Below are positions 56,267 through 64,000 of a stretch of DNA of 64,000 bases, in pieces. Origin of the DNA: Cellulomonas sp. RIT-PI-Y. GTDB taxonomy: Bacteria; Actinomycetota; Actinomycetes; Actinomycetales; Cellulomonadaceae. Position 1 is the first letter of the stretch, and each line of letters begins with the position of its first letter. Under the pieces are notes generated by a model. It was not told the DNA's origin. It made no database searches and saw only the letters and a list, made by a program, of their open reading frames with translations. A program made the position numbers and the translations under genes. The stretch lies in contig NZ_JANZKP010000004.1 of the NCBI RefSeq assembly GCF_025642745.1, forward strand, positions 1 to 64,000, in the 5' to 3' direction.

Positions 56267-56319
56267 GGAGTGACGGTAACGCCCGCGCGCGGACGGTGCG
56301 GGTCGGACAGGATGGCCCC

Positions 56320-58014
56320 ATGATCCACGGGTTCACCGCCGCACAGATCCGGGCCGCCGAGGAGCCGCTGCTCGCGGAGGGCCGGCCGTTGATGCAGCAC
56401 GCCGCCTTCGGGTTGGCCGGTGCGGTGGCGGGTGAGCTCGCCGACCGCCGGGGGCGGTTGTCCGGGAGCGTGGTGGTGCTCCTGGTCGGGCCGGGCAACA
56501 ACGGCGGGGACACCCTGCACGCCGGGGCGCTGCTGGCCCGGCGCGGGGTCCGGGTGCTCGCGCTGTGCACCACCGCCGCGCCCCATGCCGAGGGCCTGGC
56601 GGCGCTGCGGCGGGCCGGTGGACGGGCGGTGCTGGTCACCGACGGGCTCGACCCGACGGGGTCCGCGGACGAGGACCGGCGGGTCGGCGGGGAAGCGGAC
56701 GCGGGGGGTCCCGAGCCGATCGACGACGGGCGGCACCTGACCACCGCGGCGCTGCCGGACGACCGGCACCGGCGGGGGCGCCACGCCGCGCACCCCGTCC
56801 CCGACCTCCCCGCGCTCTGGGCCGGTGACGCCGCCGCGGAGGCAGCGACCGCCGACGCGATCCTGGACGGGCTGCTCGGCATCGGTGGCCGGGGCGCTCC
56901 GCGCGGGGTCGCCGCGGTGCTGACCACCGTGCTGGCGCAGACGCTCGGCGATCGGGGGATCGACGGTCCGCTGGTGGTCGCGGTGGACGTGCCCAGCGGG
57001 GTCGGGGTCGACGACGGCGCCCTGCCGACCGAGGGATCGGTGCTGCCCGCGGACCTGACGGTGACCTTCGGCGGGGTCAAGGCCGGGCTGCTGCTGCCGC
57101 CGTCCAGTGCGGTCGCCGGGACGGTGTGGCCGGTCGATCTGGGACTGGGGCTCGACGACGAGCACGCGGCCGTGATCCGGCTCGACCCGGAGGACGTGGC
57201 CGCGCTCTGGCCGGTGCCGGGGCCAGGGGACCACAAGTACACCCGCGGGGTGCTGGGGGTTGTCGCGGGCACGGCGGCCTATCCCGGTGCGGCGGTGCTG
57301 ACCGTGAGCGCGGCCGCCCGGGCCGGGGTCGGGATGATCCGCTACCAGGGACCGGAGCGGGTGGTCGACGCGGTGCTCGCCGCACGCCCGGAGGTGGTGC
57401 ACGGGGCGGGCCGGGTCCAGGCGTGGCTGCTCGGCCCCGGGGTCGATCCCGGCGACGACGAGCAGGCCGGCCGGGTGCGGGAGTCGTTGGCGGCGGCGCT
57501 CGCGGCCGGGCAGCCCGCGGTGCTGGATGCGGGCGCGCTGGCGGTGCTGCCCGACCGGCTCGCGCCGTGGTGCGTCCTGACCCCGCACGCCGGGGAGCTG
57601 GCGACCCTGCTGGCCGCGCGGGGGGCGCATGTCGACCGGGCGGCGGTGGAGAGCGAGCCGCTGCGCTGGGCCCGTCGGGCGCACGAGCTGACCGGGGCGA
57701 CCGTGCTGCTCAAGGGCGCGACGACCGTGGTGGTGGGCGCCCAGGGGGTGTGCTTCACCCAGGCCGACGCACCGGGGTGGCTCGCGACGGCCGGGTCGGG
57801 TGACGTGCTCGCCGGTCTGCTGGGCGCGCTGCTCGCCGGGCGTGCGGAGGAGGCGGTCGACGACCCGTCGGTGGTGGCGGCGTTGGCGGCGGTCGCGGCG
57901 CTGGTGCACGGGCGTGCCGCACGTCGGGCGAACCCGGGCGGCCCGGTGACCGCGATGGCCGTGGCGGAGGCGTTGCCGGCGACCGTGGCGGAGCTGCTGG
58001 CGGCGGCCGAGTGA
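56320..58014 (+). CDS. nnr: Bifunctional NAD(P)H-hydrate epimerase / ADP-dependent dehydratase
   Basis: This enzyme repairs hydrated NAD(P)H. Residues 1 to about 240 are the YjeF_N epimerase (LVGPGNNGGDTLHAG). Residues about 270-560 are the CARKD dehydratase (LTPHAGELATLL, VLLKGATTVVVG, GSGDVLAGLLGALLAG). Between residues 110 and 172 the epimerase half contains a low-complexity Asp/Arg/His/Pro-rich stretch that looks like an insertion. The 564-residue length exceeds the usual 480-510. ATG 56320 follows a CAGGAT hexamer by six bases; the in-frame GTG at 56296 is less likely. Confidence 0.92.
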   Translation: MIHGFTAAQIRAAEEPLLAEGRPLMQHAAFGLAGAVAGELADRRGRLSGSVVVLLVGPGNNGGDTLHAGALLARRGVRVLALCTTAAPHAEGLAALRRAGGRAVLVTDGLDPTGSADEDRRVGGEADAGGPEPIDDGRHLTTAALPDDRHRRGRHAAHPVPDLPALWAGDAAAEAATADAILDGLLGIGGRGAPRGVAAVLTTVLAQTLGDRGIDGPLVVAVDVPSGVGVDDGALPTEGSVLPADLTVTFGGVKAGLLLPPSSAVAGTVWPVDLGLGLDDEHAAVIRLDPEDVAALWPVPGPGDHKYTRGVLGVVAGTAAYPGAAVLTVSAAARAGVGMIRYQGPERVVDAVLAARPEVVHGAGRVQAWLLGPGVDPGDDEQAGRVRESLAAALAAGQPAVLDAGALAVLPDRLAPWCVLTPHAGELATLLAARGAHVDRAAVESEPLRWARRAHELTGATVLLKGATTVVVGAQGVCFTQADAPGWLATAGSGDVLAGLLGALLAGRAEEAVDDPSVVAALAAVAALVHGRAARRANPGGPVTAMAVAEALPATVAELLAAAE

Positions 58015-58045
58015 TCGAGGGCCCGGGGCCGTCGGCGGTGGCGCG

Positions 58046-58678
58046 GTGACCGCGAACCCGGCCGAGCCGCTGCCCCGGGTGCTGCGCGAACGGGTGCAGG
58101 AGCTCCTCGACACCGGCCGGCGCCGGGTCCTCGGCATCGCGGGAGCGCCGGGTGCGGGCAAGTCGACGCTGTCCGCAGCGCTGCTCGACGCCTTCCCGGC
58201 ACAGTGCGTCGTGGTGCCGATGGACGGTTTCCACCTGGCGCAGTCCGAGCTGGAACGGATCGGGCGGGCCACCCGGAAGGGCGCACCGGACACCTTCGAC
58301 GCGGCGGGGTACGTGGCGTTGCTGCGGCGGCTGCGCGCCGCCGAGGAGACGGTGTACGCGCCGGAGTACCGGCGGGAGCTGCACAATCCGGTGGCCGGGG
58401 CGATCGCGGTGCCGGTGGACGTGCCCCTGGTGATCACCGAGGGGAACTACCTGTTGCTCGCGGACCACGGGTTCGCCCCGGTGCGCGGCCTGCTGGACGA
58501 GTGCTGGTTCGTGGACCTGGCCGAGGACGTGCGGATCGAGCGGCTGGTGCGGCGACATGTCGCCACGGGCAAGGCGCCCGAGGCCGCACGCGCCTGGACG
58601 CTGGGCCCGGACCAGCGGAACGCGGACCTGGTCGCGGGGACGGCGGCACGCGCGGATCGACGGGTGCGTGTCGGTTGA
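58046..58678 (+). CDS. Nucleoside/nucleotide kinase family protein
   Basis: The 210-residue P-loop protein has Walker A GAPGAGKST, PMDGFHLAQSEL and ITEGNYLLL. This resembles the uridine kinase/pantothenate kinase superfamily and the small kinases labelled nucleoside/nucleotide kinase or fructokinase-like. C-terminal RxxRR residues (RIERLVRRHV) fit the LID. The phosphate acceptor is unknown. GTG 58046 follows nnr by 31 bases, so the two are likely co-transcribed. Confidence 0.8.
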   Translation: MTANPAEPLPRVLRERVQELLDTGRRRVLGIAGAPGAGKSTLSAALLDAFPAQCVVVPMDGFHLAQSELERIGRATRKGAPDTFDAAGYVALLRRLRAAEETVYAPEYRRELHNPVAGAIAVPVDVPLVITEGNYLLLADHGFAPVRGLLDECWFVDLAEDVRIERLVRRHVATGKAPEAARAWTLGPDQRNADLVAGTAARADRRVRVG

Positions 58679-58748
58679 ACCGCTCGGGGGCGCGCGGCCG
58701 GCGGGCGGACCCGGCGACCCTGCCCGCGACAGGTGCGAAACTGTCCCG

Positions 58749-59912
58749 GTGAGCCTGTACCCCGCACGCGCCGTCGTGGACCTCGGCGCGATCCGCGCCA
58801 ACGCGCGCACGCTGTGCCGGATCGCCGACGGAGCCGCCGTGCTGGCGGTGGTGAAGGCGGACGCCTACGGACACGGTCTGGTCCCGGTGGCCCGGGCGGC
58901 GGTCGAGGGCGGCGCGACCTGGTTGGGGACCGCCCAGCTGACCGAGGCGCTGGCCCTGCGCGAGGCGGGTATCGATGCCCGGGTGCTGACCTGGCTGTAC
59001 GCCCCGGGCGCCCCGCTGGAGCTGGCGGTGGCGGCGGACATCGACCTCGCGGTGGCCGCCCGGTGGGCGCTGGACGAGATCGCGGCGGCGGCCCGGTCGG
59101 CCGGACGGCCCGCTCGCGTGCACCTGAAGGTCGACACCGGGCTGGGCCGCAACGGACTGACCCCCGCGGAGCTGCCGCCGGTGCTGGACGCGGCGGCCGA
59201 GCTGCAGTCCGCGGGGCTGCTGCGGGTGGTCGGCGTGTTCAGCCACCTGGCGTTCGCGGACTCCCCGGGTCACCCGTCGTTGCAGCACCAGCTGAGCGTG
59301 CTGCACGAGTCGGTGGACGCCGCCCGGTCCCGGGGGATCGAACCGGAGCTGCGCCACATCGCCGCGTCCGCCGCCACGCTGACCGCCCCGGAGCTGCACC
59401 TGGACCTGGTCCGGCCGGGGCTGGCGCTCTACGGCCTGAGCCCGGTGCCGCAGGTCGGCGGACCGGAGGACTTCGGGCTGGTCCCGGCGATGACGCTGGA
59501 GGCCGAGCTCGCGACGGTGAAGCAGCTGCCCGCCGGGCACGGCGTGTCCTACGCGCACCACTACGTCACCCCGACGGCGACGACGGTGGGGGTGGTGCCG
59601 CTGGGCTACGGGGACGGCATCCCGCGGCACGCCTCCGGGGTCGACGGTGCGCCCGGTGCGCCGATCGGCAGCGCGGGCCGGGCGCTGGCGATCGCCGGAC
59701 GGGTCTGCATGGACCAGTTCATGGTCGACCTCGGACCCGAGGCGGTCGAGGTCGCCGGTGACCGGGTGGTGCTGTTCGGTGCGGGCGGACCGTCCGCCGA
59801 GGACTGGGCGCGCGCGGCGGGCACCATCAGCTATGAGATCGTGACCCGGCTCGGGGCCAGGGTCCCCCGGGTGTACGTCGACCATGACGACGCAGGGAAG
59901 GACCACCGATGA
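58749..59912 (+). CDS. alr: Alanine racemase
   Basis: Alr makes D-alanine for peptidoglycan. The 387-residue protein has the PLP-Lys motif AVVKADAYGHG, the substrate-site VDTGLGRNGL and the catalytic Tyr/Met region GRVCMDQFMVDLG. GTG 58749 gives the start SLYPARAVVDL typical of the family. Upstream in-frame codons run into the preceding gene. Its stop overlaps tsaE (ATGA), linking cell-wall and tRNA-modification genes in one operon, as in many actinobacteria. Confidence 0.95.
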   Translation: MSLYPARAVVDLGAIRANARTLCRIADGAAVLAVVKADAYGHGLVPVARAAVEGGATWLGTAQLTEALALREAGIDARVLTWLYAPGAPLELAVAADIDLAVAARWALDEIAAAARSAGRPARVHLKVDTGLGRNGLTPAELPPVLDAAAELQSAGLLRVVGVFSHLAFADSPGHPSLQHQLSVLHESVDAARSRGIEPELRHIAASAATLTAPELHLDLVRPGLALYGLSPVPQVGGPEDFGLVPAMTLEAELATVKQLPAGHGVSYAHHYVTPTATTVGVVPLGYGDGIPRHASGVDGAPGAPIGSAGRALAIAGRVCMDQFMVDLGPEAVEVAGDRVVLFGAGGPSAEDWARAAGTISYEIVTRLGARVPRVYVDHDDAGKDHR

Positions 59913-60406
59913 CCACACTCGAGCTGCCGGACGCGGACAGCACCCGGGCCTACGGCGAGGCGCTCGCCGGGCTGCTGCGCGCGGGCGACCTGCTGGTGCT
60001 GACCGGTGACCTGGGAGCGGGGAAGACCACGCTGACCCAGGGGATCGGCACCGGCCTGGACGTGCGCGGCACGGTGGCCTCGCCCACCTTCATCATCGCC
60101 CGGGTGCACCCGTCGCTGGCCGACGGCCCGGCGCTGGTGCACGTGGATGCCTACCGCCTCGGGTCGCTGGACGAGGTGGACGCGCTCGACCTGGACACCT
60201 CGCTGGAGGAGTCGGTCACCGTGGTCGAGTGGGGCGAGGGGCTGGTGGAGCAGCTCGCGCAGGACCGGCTGGAGATCGCCCTGCGCCGTCCGCACGGCGG
60301 CGACCCGCTGGCCGAGGACGCCTCGGCGGGGACCCGGCAGCTGACCATCACCGCGGTGGGCGAGCGCTGGCGCGACGTCCCGCTGCCCACCATCCCGACG
60401 GTCTGA
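59909..60406 (+). CDS. tsaE: tRNA t6A biosynthesis ATPase TsaE
   Basis: TsaE is the ATPase of the complex that makes N6-threonylcarbamoyladenosine at tRNA position 37. The 165-residue protein has the P-loop GDLGAGKTTL and the family motifs ASPTFIIAR, HVDAYRLGS and VVEWGEGL. It overlaps alr by four bases and precedes tsaB by 10 bases. Confidence 0.95.
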   Translation: MTTLELPDADSTRAYGEALAGLLRAGDLLVLTGDLGAGKTTLTQGIGTGLDVRGTVASPTFIIARVHPSLADGPALVHVDAYRLGSLDEVDALDLDTSLEESVTVVEWGEGLVEQLAQDRLEIALRRPHGGDPLAEDASAGTRQLTITAVGERWRDVPLPTIPTV

Positions 60407-60416
60407 GGAGACCCCC

Positions 60417-61115
60417 GTGCCGCTGCTCGCCCTGGACACCTCGTCCGCCGCCTCCGCCGCCGTGGTCGCCGACGACGGCCGCACCCTGGCCACCCGTTCC
60501 TCCGGTGAGCCCCGCCGCCACGCGGAGCTGCTCACCCCGCTGATCGAGTCCGTGCTGACCGAGGCCGGGGTGGACCGGACGGAGCTGACCGGCGTCGTCG
60601 CCGGCACCGGTCCGGCACCCTTCACCGGGCTGCGGGTCGGCCTGGTCACCGCCCGGACCCTCGGCCTCGCGCTGGACATCCCGGTGTACGGGGTGTCGTC
60701 GCTGGACGCGCTGGCGCTGGCCGCGGTCGACGGACCGCAGGAGGTGCTGGTCGTCACCGACGCCCGTCGCAAGGAGGTCTACTGGGCGCGTTACCGCGCG
60801 GTGGTGGGCTCGGTGGAGCTGGTCGACGGTCCGGGGGTCGACACCCCGGCGGCGGTCGCCGGACGGGTCGGGGACGCGCTGGTCGTCGGGCCGGGCACGT
60901 CGCTGTACCCGGACCTGCTGACCGCGGGCGCCGAGCTGCCCGAGCTGGACCCGGCCGATCTGGCCCGGGTCGCGCTGGCCCGGTTGGCGGAGGGGGCCGC
61001 GGCGACCGCGGATCTGCCGTTGCCGGAGGGCGCCGTGCAGCTGCCGACCGAGCCGCTGTACCTGCGCCGGCCGGACGCGGTCGCCTCGGTGTCGGCCAAG
61101 CGGGCCACCGCGTGA
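60417..61115 (+). CDS. tsaB: tRNA t6A biosynthesis protein TsaB
   Basis: TsaB is the inactive partner that dimerises with TsaD. The 232-residue protein has LLALDTSSAASAAVV, GTGPAPFTGLRVGL and ARRKEVYWARY, all characteristic. GTG 60417 follows GAGGAGA. Its end overlaps rimI by four bases. Confidence 0.94.
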   Translation: MPLLALDTSSAASAAVVADDGRTLATRSSGEPRRHAELLTPLIESVLTEAGVDRTELTGVVAGTGPAPFTGLRVGLVTARTLGLALDIPVYGVSSLDALALAAVDGPQEVLVVTDARRKEVYWARYRAVVGSVELVDGPGVDTPAAVAGRVGDALVVGPGTSLYPDLLTAGAELPELDPADLARVALARLAEGAAATADLPLPEGAVQLPTEPLYLRRPDAVASVSAKRATA

Positions 61116-61585
61116 CGGTCACCCTCCGGGGGCTGACGGCCGGCGACCTGGACGTCCTGGTCGAGCTGGAGCGGGTGCTGTTCGGCGCGGGGGCCTGGTC
61201 CCGGCAGTCGTTGGCGGAGGAGATCGACGGCCCGGGGCGCTGGTACGTCGGCGCGGAGGTCGCCGGTGAGCTGGTCGGGTACGCCGGGCTCTGGTTCGAC
61301 GGCGACGACTGCCAGGTGATGACGATCGGCACCCGCCCGCAGGAACAGGGGCAGGGGGTCGGCCGGATCCTGCTGGACGCCCTGCTGGGCCGGGCACGCG
61401 AGCTGGGCGCCGGGTCGATGTTCCTGGAGGTCCGGGTGGACAACGGTCCCGCGCTGGCGCTGTACCGCCGGGCCGGGTTCGAGCAGCTCGGACTGCGGAA
61501 GCGGTACTACCAGCCGGAGAACGTCGACGCGTGGACCATGCGCAAGGACCTCACGCGGAACGGCCCGGTCACCGCGGAGCAGTGA
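61112..61585 (+). CDS. rimI: Ribosomal protein S18-alanine N-acetyltransferase-like
   Basis: This 157-residue GNAT protein has motif A with RPQEQGQGVGRILLDALL and the C-terminal LYRRAGFEQLGLRKRYYQPE, typical of RimI. RimI acetylates the N-terminus of S18 in E. coli, but the genomic link with TsaB/TsaE is general. GTG 61112 overlaps the tsaB stop. In most genomes tsaD follows directly; here an opposite-strand gene intervenes. Confidence 0.9.
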   Translation: MTVTLRGLTAGDLDVLVELERVLFGAGAWSRQSLAEEIDGPGRWYVGAEVAGELVGYAGLWFDGDDCQVMTIGTRPQEQGQGVGRILLDALLGRARELGAGSMFLEVRVDNGPALALYRRAGFEQLGLRKRYYQPENVDAWTMRKDLTRNGPVTAEQ

Positions 61586-61609
61586 CCGGGCCGGATCGAG
61601 CGGGGGCGC

Positions 61610-62245
61610 TCAGACCGCCTGCGCGACGTCCTCGAAGTCGAGCCGGGTCTGCCGCGGCCAGGAGGCCGGCATGCCGAAGTCCTCGACGTCCTCCGGCGCG
61701 TGGCCGACGTTGAGCACGGCCAGCGCGCGCCAGGCGGTCCCGGCGAAGAACTCGGTGTCCACCCCGGCGGCGTCGAAGCCGGTCATCGGGCCGACCTGCA
61801 GGCCCTCGGCGCGCAGGCCGAGAATGAAGTAGCCGAGCTGCAGGAAGGCGTTGTCCCGGGCCATCGCGGTGCGGGCGGCCTCGTTCGGGTGCAGGTTGTC
61901 CCGGACGCCGGGCATGTGCGGGGCCAGGCGGGGCATGTTCTCGTGGAAGTCCACGTCGGCGGCGACCACGATCGACAGCGGCGCACGCTCGGTCTTGGCC
62001 TTGTTGCCGTCGGCCATGTGGGAGACCAGGCGCTCGCGGCCGGCCGGGGTGCGGACCAGCAGCAGACGCAGCGGCAGCGAGTTCATGGCGGTCGGGCCCC
62101 AGCGGACCACGTCCCAGACCGCGCGGATCTGCTCGTCGGTGACCTCGCCCTCGGCGAAGGTGTTGACGGTCCGCGCGGAGCGGAACAGGAGGTCGGTGAC
62201 CTCGTCCGGCACAAGGGCGGAGGAGGCAGCGGTGTCAGTGGTCAT
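61610..62245 (-). CDS. Nitroreductase family protein, RutE/HadB-like
   Basis: The 211-residue FMN-binding protein resembles the malonic semialdehyde reductase (RutE) group. It has LLFRSARTVNTF, VWDVVRWGPTAMNSLPLRLL, and the central DNAFLQLGYFILGLRAEGL and GPMTGFDAAGVD. These enzymes reduce quinones, nitroaromatics or aldehydes with NAD(P)H. ATG 62245 is chosen because TGGAAT (62277-62282, minus) looks like a -10 that would place the earlier ATG (62278) upstream of the transcript start. The gene runs against its neighbours and splits rimI from tsaD. Confidence 0.87.
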   Translation of the reverse strand: MTTDTAASSALVPDEVTDLLFRSARTVNTFAEGEVTDEQIRAVWDVVRWGPTAMNSLPLRLLLVRTPAGRERLVSHMADGNKAKTERAPLSIVVAADVDFHENMPRLAPHMPGVRDNLHPNEAARTAMARDNAFLQLGYFILGLRAEGLQVGPMTGFDAAGVDTEFFAGTAWRALAVLNVGHAPEDVEDFGMPASWPRQTRLDFEDVAQAV

Positions 62246-62333
62246 ACCGTGCTGAACGGCGGGAGAAACGTGCGGCATTCCAGATCGTTGCCGTGAGCAC
62301 CGTCACAACCGGGCTCCGGCTTATCCTGTCCCC

Positions 62334-63392
<1,059 letters not shown>

Positions 63393-63396
63393 CCGG

Positions 63397-64000
63397 CTAC
63401 AGCGGCCGACCCGCCCGCATCTCCGCCACCAGCGACGCCACCACCGCGTCCAGTTCGCCCCCGTGCCGTCGGGCCACGGCCCGCTGGCGCTGGTAGGACG
63501 CGCCCTTGCGCAGGATGACCCGGACGGACTCCAGCTCGGCGGAGCAGCCCAGGCGCTCGGCGACCGGGGCCAGGTCGGTGAGCAGGCGGGCGACCGCGTC
63601 GGTGACCAGTTCCTCGTCCCCGGCGGCGTTGGTGATGATGATCGCGTCCATCCCGTACCGGGCCGAGCGCCACTTGTTCTCCTGGGCGAACCACGGCGGC
63701 ACGGTGGGCAGGGCCTCGCCCCGGTCCAGCAGGGTGGAGAAGTGCTCCACCAGGCAGTGGGTCAGGGCGGCCAGCGCGGTCACCTCCAGCAGGGTGGGCG
63801 CGCCGTCGCAGATCCGGGCCTCGATGGTGCCGAACCGGGGGGAGGGGCGCACGTCCCAGCGCACCTCGTCGAAGGCGTCGATCACACCGGTGTGCAGCAT
63901 GTCGCCGACGTAGGCCTCTAACTCGTCCCAGCGCTCGAACTGGAACGGCAGCCCGGCGGTGGGCAGCTGCTGGAACATCAGGGCCCGGTTGGAGGCGTAG
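63397..64000 (-). CDS. Carboxylate-amine ligase, YbdK/glutamate-cysteine ligase type (5' end cut by window)
   Basis: The frame is open to the window edge, giving the C-terminal 200 residues. It begins within YASNRALMFQQLPTAGLPFQ, a signature of the YbdK/GCS2 family, and continues with WDVRPSPRFGTIEARICDG, where the acidic and Arg residues bind glutamate and ATP. YbdK-type enzymes are weak glutamate-cysteine ligases; actinobacterial members also include EgtA-like ligases. The substrate cannot be fixed from this fragment. No stop or frameshift is visible. Confidence 0.85.
   Translation of the reverse strand, partial: YASNRALMFQQLPTAGLPFQFERWDELEAYVGDMLHTGVIDAFDEVRWDVRPSPRFGTIEARICDGAPTLLEVTALAALTHCLVEHFSTLLDRGEALPTVPPWFAQENKWRSARYGMDAIIITNAAGDEELVTDAVARLLTDLAPVAERLGCSAELESVRVILRKGASYQRQRAVARRHGGELDAVVASLVAEMRAGRPL

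Overview
The window is a contiguous piece of a very GC-rich actinobacterial chromosome. The G/C-dominated third codon positions, frequent GTG and TTG starts, ATGA/GTGA gene overlaps, the actinobacterial type of L10 leader, an F420-dependent LLM-class oxidoreductase, DUF5709 and the TTG-started rpoB/rpoC pair all fit Actinomycetota. The gene order and the RpoB N-terminus look most like Micrococcales (Cellulomonadaceae/Promicromonosporaceae-like); that placement is an inference, since no 16S gene is present. No tRNA, rRNA, CRISPR array, prophage or intact IS element was found.

Layout. 1-7 kb: the end of a VanY-like carboxypeptidase, an OsmC peroxiredoxin, a feoA-feoB-feoC-type ferrous iron uptake operon, a large FAD/Fe-S (D-lactate dehydrogenase-type) oxidoreductase and a GNAT acetyltransferase. 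7-18 kb: L10 leader, rplJ-rplL, a lone beta-propeller gene, rpoB and rpoC. 17.8-22 kb: the str operon rpsL-rpsG-fusA-tuf. 22-39.5 kb: a small membrane-protein gene, then the S10, spc and alpha ribosomal operons in canonical order from rpsJ to rplQ, with secY, adk, map, infA, rpmJ and rpoA; rpsD is not in its common place between rpsK and rpoA. 39.5-45.5 kb: accessory genes (alpha/beta hydrolase, ROK protein, ADP-ribosylglycohydrolase with a zinc-ribbon tail, truA, DUF5709, ABC-F ATPase). 45.5-49.7 kb: rplM-rpsI, glmM, def, DedA. 49.9-64 kb: a lipoprotein, coaA, glmS-MazG-like-acpS, a DUF559 endonuclease-like pseudogene framed by two long palindromes, an LLM oxidoreductase, nnr, a P-loop kinase, alr, and the tRNA t6A genes tsaE-tsaB-rimI and tsaD with an antisense nitroreductase between them, ending in a partial YbdK-type ligase.

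Most of the window serves translation and transcription: ribosomal proteins, both large RNA polymerase subunits and alpha, elongation factors G and Tu, IF-1, Sec translocon, methionine aminopeptidase and deformylase, pseudouridine and t6A tRNA modification. A second group (glmM, glmS, alr, VanY-like) feeds or trims peptidoglycan; coaA and acpS feed CoA and acyl carrier protein chemistry.

The points most worth a second look are: (i) the DUF559 gene with flanking copies of a 20/21-identical palindromic element, inserted between acpS and nnr; (ii) ribosomal protein S12 carrying Arg43 and Gly86, both at classical streptomycin-resistance positions; (iii) a near-identical 25-nt leader element upstream of both rpsL and rpsJ; (iv) a recurrent -10 hexamer placed 6-7 nt before start codons, implying many leaderless mRNAs; and (v) an ADP-ribosylglycohydrolase/zinc-ribbon fusion.
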